Assembly: GCF_001519055.1 (NCBI RefSeq)
Contig: NZ_KQ954302.1
Span: 17,674 to 81,673 of the forward strand
Reading direction: 5' to 3'
Length of the DNA: 64,000 bases
Source: Novosphingobium sp. Fuku2-ISO-50
Lineage (GTDB): Bacteria; Pseudomonadota; Alphaproteobacteria; Sphingomonadales; Sphingomonadaceae
The notes under the pieces are model-generated. The model was given only the letters and a program-made list of their open reading frames with translations. It was not told the DNA's origin and did not search any database. The stretch's first letter is position 1. The number at the start of each line of letters is the position of its first letter. Both the position numbers and the translations under genes were made by a program. Below, one piece after another: positions 17,360 to 25,166 of the stretch.

Positions 17360-17911
17360 ATGAGCACGATTCTCGTCGAAACCGGTCTTGCAGGTGCCAT
17401 CGGCACCGGGATCGTGTTCGTCGAGGCGGGCCTGGCCAAACTGCGCCATCGCGAACTCGTGCCGGGGGTCGTGGCCAATTATCGGCTGCTGCCCGAAGCG
17501 CTGGTTGCGCCGGTCGCGATGATCCTGCCACCGCTCGAACTGGGTCTGGGGCTCGCGCTGATCGCCAGCGTTTTCCTGGGTGGCACCCTGCATTGGGTCG
17601 CGTTGGCTGCGGCGGCGCTGTTCCTGGCGTTTGCGCTCGGCATGGCGATCAATATCCGGCGCGGACGCAGCCACATCGATTGCGGATGCGGTCGGTCGCA
17701 ACTGCGTCAACCGCTCGGCTGGGGCCTGGTGGCGCGCAATGTCGTGCTGGCCATGCTGGTCGCGGTTCATGCCATCGCGCCGGCACAAGGCTTCGTGCCG
17801 GCCGATCTGGCGCTGGCGCTGGCGGCCGGGGTTTGCCTGTTCCTGTTCTTCCTGCTGTTCAATGCCCTCGCTGCGCTGGCGGCCTCGCCGCTGGCCAGCG
17901 GACGGAGATAA
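17360..17911 (+). CDS. mauE: MauE-like integral membrane protein, TTQ dehydrogenase maturation
   Basis: A 183-aa protein with about four to five membrane segments (for example LVAPVAMILPPLELGLGLAL and a C-terminal LALALAAGVCLFLFFLLFNA) and a Cys pair in a loop (IDCGCG). It belongs to the MauE/DoxX-like group. MauE and MauD together are needed for disulphide formation and stability of the light chain, which has twelve cysteines. It lies between the heavy-chain gene and mauD, 8 nt before the latter. Confidence 0.88.
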   Translation: MSTILVETGLAGAIGTGIVFVEAGLAKLRHRELVPGVVANYRLLPEALVAPVAMILPPLELGLGLALIASVFLGGTLHWVALAAAALFLAFALGMAINIRRGRSHIDCGCGRSQLRQPLGWGLVARNVVLAMLVAVHAIAPAQGFVPADLALALAAGVCLFLFFLLFNALAALAASPLASGRR

Positions 17912-17919
17912 GACCTCTC

Positions 17920-18522
17920 ATGCTGACTGCCCTTCTCATTTCCGCGATCTTTGCCTGGGTGGTGATCCTGGCGCTGGTCGTGGCCTTGCTCGCTTTGGCG
18001 CGCCAGGTCGGCGTGCTGCACATTCGTGTCGCACCGGCGGGAGCCCTGACCACCGCCGGCGGCCCCGCTGTCGGCGGCAAATCGACCGCCATCCCGGCCA
18101 CGACGCTCGACGGCGCCCATGTCACCGTGGGCGGGGCAGCGCCCGGCTCGGTGCTGCGCCTGTTGATGTTCGTGTCGGCCTCTTGCCCGCTGTGCAAGAA
18201 CCTGATCCCGATGGCCAAAAGCTTTGCCCGCGACGAACGCGTGCAGCTGATCTTTGTCGGCGACGATACGCCCGACGTGCAACGGGCAATGATCGATCGT
18301 CACGGCCTCGCCGGATACCAGTTCATCAACGGTCCCGATGTCGGTCAGGCCTATCAGGTGGGCAAGCTGCCTTATGCGATCCTGCTTGATGCCGATGGCG
18401 TGATTCTGTCAAAAGGCCTGGTCAACAGCCGCGAACATCTCGAAAGCCTGGTTATCGCTCATGAAATGGGCGTGCGCTCGGTGCAGGACTATATCGATGG
18501 ATTGAAGCCTGAGCTGGCCTGA
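17920..18522 (+). CDS. mauD: MauD-like thioredoxin-fold protein, light-chain disulphide maturation
   Basis: A 200-aa membrane-anchored periplasmic thioredoxin-like protein. The N-terminal anchor (ALLISAIFAWVVILALVVAL) is followed by a thioredoxin fold with the CxxC motif in SASCPLCKNL and a cis-Pro region (KLPYAILLD). The ATG at 17920 lies 8 nt after the mauE stop. MauD supports correct disulphide pairing in the MauA/AauA light chain, a role consistent with the neighbouring genes. Confidence 0.9.
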   Translation: MLTALLISAIFAWVVILALVVALLALARQVGVLHIRVAPAGALTTAGGPAVGGKSTAIPATTLDGAHVTVGGAAPGSVLRLLMFVSASCPLCKNLIPMAKSFARDERVQLIFVGDDTPDVQRAMIDRHGLAGYQFINGPDVGQAYQVGKLPYAILLDADGVILSKGLVNSREHLESLVIAHEMGVRSVQDYIDGLKPELA

Positions 18523-18640
18523 GGGACAGATCGCAGGCGACGAAACGTATTTGAACCACCATGCCCGGCATGGGCCGCATCCCGACATCGTTCGGGGCAA
18601 ATCGCGGCCCCTGCCTACCGACCGGACAACGGGGGAAACG

Positions 18641-19183
18641 ATGAAACTATTCAATGCTGACGGCCTGGGTGAAAAGGTTCTGCGCCGCTTTGCCGGTGGG
18701 ACTTCGCGGCGCGGCATGCTCGCCCGTATTGGTGTCGCGCTGGTCGCTGCGCCGGTCTTTCCGCTTTTGCCGGTAAGCCGTGCCGAAGCGGCCAAGCCCG
18801 ACCGCTCGCCCGAATCCAAGACCGTCTTCGCCCGCAACGCGCAGACGACCGACGACACCAAGTGCGACTATTGGCGCTATTGCGCGATCGACGGGTCGCT
18901 CTGCACGTGCTCGGGCGGCGGCATTCACAGCTGCCCGCCGGGCGCCGAGCCTTCGCCGGTGTCGTGGGTCGGCACCTGCATCAATCCCGATGACGGCAAG
19001 GCCTATCTGATCGCCTATCGCGACTGCTGCGGCAAATCCTTTGCCAACAAGTGCAACTGCGACGGGTCGGATCGCGAAACACAGCTCTATACGCAGCAAC
19101 TCAACAACGACATCATCTGGTGCTTTGGCACCAAGAGCATGGAATACCACTGCTCGACGGCGGTGATGGTGGGCGCAGCCTGA
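18641..19183 (+). CDS. aauA: TTQ amine dehydrogenase light chain, carrier of tryptophan tryptophylquinone
   Basis: A 180-aa catalytic small subunit. A twin-arginine-type leader (TSRRGMLARIGVALV, residues 21-35) precedes the mature domain. The two tryptophans that form TTQ are W109 (PVSWVGTC) and W160 (NDIIWCFG); their separation of 51 equals that of W57/W108 in Paracoccus methylamine dehydrogenase. The mature part has twelve cysteines, enough for the six disulphides of the family. GGGGGAAA before the ATG at 18641 supports the start. No mauG-like gene for TTQ cross-linking is present anywhere in the window. Confidence 0.94.
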   Translation: MKLFNADGLGEKVLRRFAGGTSRRGMLARIGVALVAAPVFPLLPVSRAEAAKPDRSPESKTVFARNAQTTDDTKCDYWRYCAIDGSLCTCSGGGIHSCPPGAEPSPVSWVGTCINPDDGKAYLIAYRDCCGKSFANKCNCDGSDRETQLYTQQLNNDIIWCFGTKSMEYHCSTAVMVGAA

Positions 19184-19191
19184 GGCAAGTC

Positions 19192-19755
19192 ATGAGATTT
19201 GCAGGAAAAATGCGATCGGGTGTCAAAACCGCTGCGATGCTGGGCGCTGTTGCCGCGGCATCGATGCTGATCCTGGCTCGGGGCGGCGTCCATGCCGCCC
19301 CGGCCATCCCCGATCCCCACAGTGTGATGGCCGATCCTGATCAGGCACGGATCGACTATGTCGAGAATTGCGGCGGCTGCCATGGCGTCGCCGGCGATAC
19401 CGTGCCCGCGCACTTGCCCGAACTGGCCGGTCGGGTCGGCTGGTTCATGTGTACGCCCGAAGCGCGCGCCTATCTGATCCGCCTGCCCAATGTCGCGCAC
19501 AGCCGGATCAAGGACAATGCCGAGCTCGCCGACATGATGAACTATGTCGTGTTCGTGCTGGGCAAGGGCACCGCGCCTGTCGGAACCGCCCCGTTCACCG
19601 CCGATGAAGTGGCGCGCGAACGCAAGCTGGCGCTGACCAACAAAAATCTGACGGCAGAACGCCTGCGCCTTGCCAACCAGTTGGTGCAGCAGTGCCACGC
19701 GCCCGCCTCGATCCGCCAGCTTTACATCACCGAAAAGCCCGGAACCGCGCAATGA
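19192..19755 (+). CDS. Small periplasmic monohaem cytochrome c of the TTQ dehydrogenase operon
   Basis: A 187-aa exported cytochrome with a signal peptide (AAMLGAVAAASMLILARGGVHA) and one CxxCH site (C60-G-G-C63-H64). Met residues around 94-115 could supply the sixth ligand. It starts 8 nt after the light-chain stop, with its GAGG ribosome site overlapping that stop. A small cytochrome c at this position is also known from the Alcaligenes aromatic amine dehydrogenase cluster. It could be the electron acceptor or take part in cofactor maturation; the sequence does not decide. Confidence 0.87.
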   Translation: MRFAGKMRSGVKTAAMLGAVAAASMLILARGGVHAAPAIPDPHSVMADPDQARIDYVENCGGCHGVAGDTVPAHLPELAGRVGWFMCTPEARAYLIRLPNVAHSRIKDNAELADMMNYVVFVLGKGTAPVGTAPFTADEVARERKLALTNKNLTAERLRLANQLVQQCHAPASIRQLYITEKPGTAQ

Positions 19756-20666
19756 TCGCCGCGCAGCCCGTCGATGCCTTGCGGCTGATCGACCAGGGCG
19801 CGCGCAACGGCATCGATGGCGTGCTGGTCACGCTGATCGGGATCGAGGGCAGCTCCTCGCGGGCGATCGGAACGCAAATGGCCGTGCTCGCCGACGGGCG
19901 CCACGTCGGTTCATTTTCGGGCGGTTGCATCGAGCGCGCGATCATTGCCGAAGCGCTCGAGGTGCTCGATGCCGGAAGTGCGCGCACGGTGCGCTATGGC
20001 ATTGGATCGCCCTATATCGACGTGCGCCTGCCCTGTGGCGGCGGGATCGACCTTCTGTTCACGCCGCACCCCGATCTTGCCGAAGTGGCCGATGCACTGG
20101 CCCGGCTTGACCGGCGCGAGGCGGCCACATTGCAGCTTGGCGATCATCTCCAGACTTACTCGCCGCGGCTGCGCCTGATTGCGCTGGGCCATGGCGAAGA
20201 CCTGGCGGCGCTGGTCCGGCTGGCCCGTGCCTATGGGCTTGACGTCTGCGCCTATGCGCCAACGGACGACGCCGCGGTTGACGAAGGCGTGTTACCGCTG
20301 GTCACGCGCACGCGCCTGCCTGCCATCGTCGGCGACGCATGGACCGCCGTGGTATTCCTGTTTCACGACCGCGATTGGGAAGAATTCCTGCTGCCCCAGG
20401 CGCTGGACATCGCGGCATTCTATCATGGCGCGGTCGGCAGTCGGCGCACGCACCGGGCGCGGATCGAGCGGCTGCGCAAGCTCGGCGTCTCCGAAACGCG
20501 GATCGACGCCTTGCGCGGTTCGATCGGGCTGATCCCGGCGACGCGCCACCCGGCCACGCTCGCGCTGTCGATCCTGGCCGAACTCGTCCAGGATTACGAA
20601 GCCTGCGCCGGGCGCGAAGTCTGGGGGCCGACCGTAGTGGCGCGTGGGGCCATGCTGCGCACGTGA
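19752..20666 (+). CDS. XdhC/CoxI-family molybdenum-cofactor maturation protein
   Basis: A 304-aa protein with an N-terminal XdhC/CoxI domain (IEGSSSRAIGTQMAVLADG, then GSFSGGCIERAI) and a C-terminal Rossmann-like XdhC domain. The family binds molybdenum cofactor and inserts it, often in sulfurated form, into xanthine-oxidase-type hydroxylases. The ATG overlaps the cytochrome c stop (ATGA), so it is translationally coupled to the amine dehydrogenase operon, although amine dehydrogenases contain no molybdenum. The only visible client is the hydroxylase at 49367-51975. Confidence 0.87.
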   Translation: MIAAQPVDALRLIDQGARNGIDGVLVTLIGIEGSSSRAIGTQMAVLADGRHVGSFSGGCIERAIIAEALEVLDAGSARTVRYGIGSPYIDVRLPCGGGIDLLFTPHPDLAEVADALARLDRREAATLQLGDHLQTYSPRLRLIALGHGEDLAALVRLARAYGLDVCAYAPTDDAAVDEGVLPLVTRTRLPAIVGDAWTAVVFLFHDRDWEEFLLPQALDIAAFYHGAVGSRRTHRARIERLRKLGVSETRIDALRGSIGLIPATRHPATLALSILAELVQDYEACAGREVWGPTVVARGAMLRT

Positions 20667-21241
20667 ACGCGGCCGACATCGCGCTGGTCCTGCTTGCGGC
20701 CGGACGCGGCGAACGGTTCGGCGGGGGCAAACTTGCCGCCTTGCTCGCAGGAAAACCCGTCGCCCGCCATTGCGCCGACCCTTTGCGCGCGATTGCGTTT
20801 CGCGCGCATCTGGCCGTCGTCGGCCCCGATACGCCGCCACTGCCCGGCTATGACACGATCCTGCTCGATCCCCCCGGTGCGCCGCAATCGCGCTCGCTGG
20901 CACTGGGCGTGGCGGCGGCCGAGGCACGGGGTGCGCAGGCAGTGCTGATTGCGCTGGCCGACATGCCGCTCGTGCCGCCCGAGCATGTCCTGACGATGAT
21001 TGCCCGGTTCGACGGCGACCGTCTGGCCAGCAGCACATCGGATTCCACTGCTTCGCGCACGGCCTTGCCCCCGGCCCTGTTTGGCGCCCGCCACTTTTCC
21101 GCGCTTTGTGCGCTGACCGGCGATCGCGGCGCGGGGGCGCTGTTGCGCGACGCCCCCGCTTTGCCGCTGCCCGGCCATGCCGCGCTCGACATTGACCGGA
21201 TCGAAGACCTCGCCCGGGCCACGCGCCTGTTGGCGCGCTGA
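20663..21241 (+). CDS. MobA/MocA-like molybdopterin nucleotidyltransferase
   Basis: A 192-aa NTP-transferase starting at a GTG that overlaps the XdhC-type stop (GTGA). The N-terminal nucleotide-binding loop LVLLAAGRGERFGGGK (residues 8-23) and IALADMPLVPPEHV, with the metal-binding Asp, are characteristic. MocA-type enzymes add CMP to molybdopterin to make the cytosine dinucleotide cofactor used by xanthine-oxidase-family aldehyde oxidoreductases. Paired with the XdhC-like gene it forms a maturation module for the hydroxylase at 49-52 kb. The gene ends 20 nt before the convergent phosphate-transporter gene. Confidence 0.85.
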   Translation: MNAADIALVLLAAGRGERFGGGKLAALLAGKPVARHCADPLRAIAFRAHLAVVGPDTPPLPGYDTILLDPPGAPQSRSLALGVAAAEARGAQAVLIALADMPLVPPEHVLTMIARFDGDRLASSTSDSTASRTALPPALFGARHFSALCALTGDRGAGALLRDAPALPLPGHAALDIDRIEDLARATRLLAR

Positions 21242-21261
21242 ACACCCGGACCCAGGTCCGA

Positions 21262-22869
21262 TCAGATCACTTGCGACAGCCCCAGATAGAGCAAGCCGGA
21301 GATCAGGATCGACGCGGGCAGCGTCAATACCCACGCAATCGCGAGATTGCGCAACGTGCCCATCTGCAAGCCCGATCCATTGCCCGCCATGGCCCCTGCA
21401 ACGCCTGACGACAGCACGTGCGTCGTCGAGACCGGCAAGCCGAAATTGTCGGCCGCGCTGATCGTGGCCATCGTCACCAGTTCGGCAACGGCGCCCTGCG
21501 CGTAAGTCAGATGGCTCTTGCCGATCTTTTCGCCGACAGTGACCACGATCCGTTTCCACCCGATCATCGTGCCCAGACCCAGGGCAATCGCTACCGCGAC
21601 TTTGACCCACGTCGGAATGAACTGCGTCGCCTTTTCGAGATCCTTTTTATAGACATCGAGCGCCTTGGTCTCGGCGGGGTTCAGCGTCACGGCCTTTTCC
21701 TTGCCCAGTCGCTTGAGCGCCGATCCGGTAAGGTACATGTCGTTGCGGATGTTGCGCGTCATGGCCGCCGGCACTTTGGTCAACGAGCCATAGCTTGCCA
21801 CCTGATGATCGATGTCGCCCGACAGCACGGTCAGCGCGCCCATCGTCGCCGGGGTAAACTGGCGCATCGCGATATAATGCGTCACTTCGGCGCGCGCAGC
21901 CGGGACCGTGATCGCCGGTGCAGGCGCAGCGTGGGCGGCAAACACACGCTCGGCAGCTTGTGAACTGATGTGAAACTGCGTTTCGTAATGCGCCGGAACC
22001 GCGCGATTCAGCGCATAAGCAGTGGGCACGATCCCGATCAGGATCAGCATGATCAGGCCCATGCCCTTTTGCCCGTCGTTCGACCCATGGGCAAAGGACA
22101 CCCCGGTGCAGGTCAGGATCAGCAGCGCGCGGATCCAGAACGGCGGCGGGGCATTGCCCGCCGGTTCCTTGTAAAGCGCCGGCACCCGGACCAGCGCCTT
22201 GGCCGCGAGAAACAGCAACAACGCCGCAAAAAAGCCGATCAACGGCGAAAACAGCAGGGCCTGGCCGATCTTGACAGCCTGATCCCAATCGACCCCGGCG
22301 GTTCCGTCGCGCCCGTGCATCAGCGCGTTGGCAATACCGACACCGATAATCGAGCCGATCAGCGTATGCGACGAAGACGACGGCAGCCCGAGATACCAGG
22401 TGCCCAGGTTCCACACGATCGCCGCGATCAACAGCGCAAAGACCATGGCAAAGCCGGCCTGGCTGCCGACCTGAAGGATCAGCTCGACCGGCAAGAGCGA
22501 GACGATGCCGAAAGCAACCGCGCCGGTCGAAGCCATGACGCCCAGAAAATTGAAAAAGCCTGACCACACCACAGCGACATGGGCAGGCAGCGAATGGGTA
22601 TAGATCACCGTCGCCACCGCGTTGGCGGTATCGTGAAACCCGTTCACGAATTCAAAGCCAAGCGCGATCAACAAGGCGACGAACAGCAGCAGAAACGGCA
22701 GGAGCGTGATGGCCTGCACCCCGGCCGCCGTCGCATCGGCATAAATGCTGTATCCGACGAACCCCAGTCCCGCGACCAGCACGGCAAGAAATCCATATAG
22801 CCCGACATCGCCCAGACCGACATCAAGGTCGGGGCGCGGGCTTGGCAACGCGGCTGCGGTAGCGCTCAT
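21262..22869 (-). CDS. pitA: Pit-family inorganic phosphate transporter
   Basis: A 535-aa inner-membrane permease for low-affinity phosphate or metal-phosphate uptake. Both family signature repeats are present: GFEFVNGFHDTANAVATVIY near the N-terminus and AHGSNDGQKGMG in the middle, with GLPVSTTHVLSSG near the C-terminus. A large hydrophilic loop (about residues 270-400) separates the halves. The ATG at 22869, after GGGGAG...CCAGG on the minus strand, is favoured over the upstream open frame to 23046, which lacks membrane character. It is convergent with the maturation genes and divergent from the M28 peptidase. Confidence 0.9.
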   Translation of the reverse strand: MSATAAALPSPRPDLDVGLGDVGLYGFLAVLVAGLGFVGYSIYADATAAGVQAITLLPFLLLFVALLIALGFEFVNGFHDTANAVATVIYTHSLPAHVAVVWSGFFNFLGVMASTGAVAFGIVSLLPVELILQVGSQAGFAMVFALLIAAIVWNLGTWYLGLPSSSSHTLIGSIIGVGIANALMHGRDGTAGVDWDQAVKIGQALLFSPLIGFFAALLLFLAAKALVRVPALYKEPAGNAPPPFWIRALLILTCTGVSFAHGSNDGQKGMGLIMLILIGIVPTAYALNRAVPAHYETQFHISSQAAERVFAAHAAPAPAITVPAARAEVTHYIAMRQFTPATMGALTVLSGDIDHQVASYGSLTKVPAAMTRNIRNDMYLTGSALKRLGKEKAVTLNPAETKALDVYKKDLEKATQFIPTWVKVAVAIALGLGTMIGWKRIVVTVGEKIGKSHLTYAQGAVAELVTMATISAADNFGLPVSTTHVLSSGVAGAMAGNGSGLQMGTLRNLAIAWVLTLPASILISGLLYLGLSQVI

Positions 22870-23030
22870 CCTGGTTAACTCCCCATAAGCAATTGTTCGC
22901 TTGCCTTTGCCTGTTGCACGTGACCGCTGCGTGACACATCGCGCGAACCTCAAAAGCGTTTGCGGATAGCCTGATGAACCGCTTAGGTCAGGCTCACCCC
23001 ATCGCTTCGTCCCGAAACGGAAAATCGCCC

Positions 23031-24491
23031 ATGAAACTGTCTGCACTGGCCCTCACGACATCGCTTTTGCTGGCCGGTGCCGCCACGGCGCAGCAAGCGC
23101 CCCTGCTCCGCAAGCCCGCCCTTCCCGGCAAGCCCCCCCTTCCCGGAAAGCAGGGCGCCGAAACGCCTGCCCCCGTCGATCCGGCAGTCGCCGCCTTGCG
23201 CGAGCGTGCGCTGCATGATGATACCGCGCTGGAGGTCGTTACCGGGCTGACCACGGAAATCGGCCCGCGCCCGGACGGCAGCGAGGCCGAGGGCCGCGCG
23301 CGCGACTGGGCGGTGGCGCGGCTCAAGGCGCTGGGGTTTGCCCATGTCCATGTCGAGCCTTTCACGCTGCCCGCATGGCAGCGCGGTGCCGAAAGCGCCG
23401 CCGTGGTCGCGCCTTATGCGCAGCCGCTGCATATCGCGGGCCTGGGCAATTCGGCGCCGACCCCGCCCGGCGGCCTCACTCTGCCGATTGCCTGGTTCGC
23501 GAGCTTCAACGATCTGTTGCTGGCCCCCGTCGGCAGCCTGCAGGGCAAGATCGCCTTCGTCACCAACGCGATGCAGCCGACGCAGGACGCATCAAGCTAT
23601 GGCAGCGAAGGCCGTGCGCGTTTCATGGGGCCAAGCGAGGCCGCAAGGCGCGGCGCAGCGGCCATCGTGATCCGCTCGATCGGCACCGACCACAGCCGCG
23701 CACCCCACACCGGCGCGACAGACTTTGCCCCCGGCGTGACCCCGATCCCCGCCGCTGCGCTGTCGGTGTCCGACGCCGAAAACCTCGAACGCATGGTCAA
23801 ACTGGGCCAAGCAGACAACCGGCCGGTCATGCTGCACCTCGAGCTCGACGATCATCAGCTCGGCACGCGGCCGTCGGGCAATGTCATTGCCGAAGTACCC
23901 GGCACCGATCCGGCGGCGGGCGTGATCGTGATCGGCGGCCATCTCGACAGTTGGGATCTGGGCACCGGCGCGATCGACGATGGCGCGGGCGTCGCGATCA
24001 CCACCGCCGCCGCGCGCCTGCTGATGCAGGCCGGGCCGCACCGACGCACGATCCGCGTCGTCTGGTTCGGCGATGAAGAAACCGGCGGTTTCGGCGGACA
24101 GGCCTATGCCAAAGCGCACGCCGGCGAACCCCACGCGCTTGCCGCCGAAAGCGATCTTGGCGCCGATCGCGTCTGGCGCTTTGGCACAGCCTTTCCCGAC
24201 AGCGCCGCGACCGTGATCCCCCGCCTGACCGCCGCGCTTGCCCCGCTCGGCGTGGTCCACGGCGGAAAACTGGTCGACGGGGGCACCGATGTCGAACCGA
24301 TGCTCGCGCTCGGCACGCCGGGCATCGATCTCAACCAGTCGGCGCTGCGCTATTTCGACGTGCATCACACTGCGGAAGACACTCTCGACCGCATCGATCC
24401 GGACCAACTGCGCCAAAACGTCGCCGCCTGGACCGCCATGCTCGCGATCCTGGCCGACGCGCCCGAAGCACTGGTCGCGGTCAAACGCTGA
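23031..24491 (+). CDS. Exported M28-family zinc aminopeptidase
   Basis: A 486-aa secreted metallopeptidase with a signal peptide (LSALALTTSLLLAGAATAQ) followed by a Pro/Gly/Lys-rich linker with the repeat PGKPPLPGK. The PA domain region is followed by the M28 zinc site: GGHLDSWDLGTGAIDDGAG, DEETGGFGG and a late VHHTAEDT His. The family removes N-terminal residues from peptides. It is divergent from pitA and ends at a strong hairpin. Confidence 0.88.
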   Translation: MKLSALALTTSLLLAGAATAQQAPLLRKPALPGKPPLPGKQGAETPAPVDPAVAALRERALHDDTALEVVTGLTTEIGPRPDGSEAEGRARDWAVARLKALGFAHVHVEPFTLPAWQRGAESAAVVAPYAQPLHIAGLGNSAPTPPGGLTLPIAWFASFNDLLLAPVGSLQGKIAFVTNAMQPTQDASSYGSEGRARFMGPSEAARRGAAAIVIRSIGTDHSRAPHTGATDFAPGVTPIPAAALSVSDAENLERMVKLGQADNRPVMLHLELDDHQLGTRPSGNVIAEVPGTDPAAGVIVIGGHLDSWDLGTGAIDDGAGVAITTAAARLLMQAGPHRRTIRVVWFGDEETGGFGGQAYAKAHAGEPHALAAESDLGADRVWRFGTAFPDSAATVIPRLTAALAPLGVVHGGKLVDGGTDVEPMLALGTPGIDLNQSALRYFDVHHTAEDTLDRIDPDQLRQNVAAWTAMLAILADAPEALVAVKR

Positions 24492-24498
24492 CCATCCT

Positions 24499-24541
24499 TC
24501 GCCGGGGGCCATCGCAAATCGTTTGCAGCCCCGGCGATTTG
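24499..24541 (+). terminator. Hairpin terminator after the M28 peptidase
   Basis: TCGCCGGGG (24499-24507) pairs perfectly with CCCCGGCGA (24529-24537). An inner stem GCAAA/TTTGC (24514-24518 with 24522-24526) adds stability. Only TTTG follows, so termination may be weak or rho-assisted. Confidence 0.6.
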
Positions 24542-24589
24542 ATCTGGCGCGGTGACAAGCCTGCGGATTGCTCGTAAGCAGCCATCGTC

Positions 24590-25006
24590 ATGGGGAAATT
24601 GCGCGCGTTTTTTCAGCACCATCGCGGCCTCGCCGCGCTTGTCGTGGTGCTCGCGCTTGCGCTGAAGGCGCTGATACCCGCCGGCACCATGATCGAATCG
24701 CAAACGCGATCGATCGTCATCGCGATCTGTGACGGCACACAGCACCAGACGCTTGCCGCAATCGCCCTGCCGCAGACAGGCAAGACCGAAGATGGCCGGA
24801 CCGATCACGGCAAAACCACCAGCGTCTGTCCTTACGCCGTATTGGGCGGCATGGGTCTTGCCGATGCCCCCGGCGTTCCCCTGACGATTGCGCCGATACT
24901 TGCGTCGGCGCCCGCCTTTCCCCCGCGCATGGCCCCCGCGCCCTTGCGGACTTTCCATGCCCTGCCGCCCCCGCGCGGCCCTCCCGGCGCGATCGCGCTG
25001 ATCTGA
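24590..25006 (+). CDS. DUF2946-family small membrane-associated protein
   Basis: A 138-aa protein with one N-terminal membrane segment (LAALVVVLALALKALIPAG) followed by a periplasmic tail with two Cys (AICDG and VCPYA) and a Pro-rich C-terminus. The pattern ALKALIPAGTMIES is typical of DUF2946 proteins, which commonly sit next to copper-handling TonB receptors. It precedes an OprC-like receptor and a TonB-like gene. Its biochemical role is unknown. Confidence 0.78.
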   Translation: MGKLRAFFQHHRGLAALVVVLALALKALIPAGTMIESQTRSIVIAICDGTQHQTLAAIALPQTGKTEDGRTDHGKTTSVCPYAVLGGMGLADAPGVPLTIAPILASAPAFPPRMAPAPLRTFHALPPPRGPPGAIALI

Positions 25007-25166
25007 GCCTTGGCTCTGCTGCGCCCAGATGCTGGCGCCGCGCATTTTTTCCCGATCAGCCATCGATTTTGCCGTGACCGCGACGCCGCTCGGCGCGCGC
25101 CTTGCCTTGCGCAGGCCGAGGTCATGATCCTCGGCCATGCAACCGTTCAAGACGGGATCCTTGTTC

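Noticed and set aside
18551..18640. Longer start for the TTQ light chain
   Set aside because: The added 30 residues precede the twin-arginine leader and lack a ribosome site, whereas the ATG at 18641 follows GGGGGAAA.
16100..19183. Calling the TTQ enzyme methylamine dehydrogenase outright
   Set aside because: Heavy- and light-chain sequence features are common to methylamine and aromatic amine dehydrogenases; cytochrome c downstream and lack of mauG lean to the aromatic type, but specificity cannot be read by eye.
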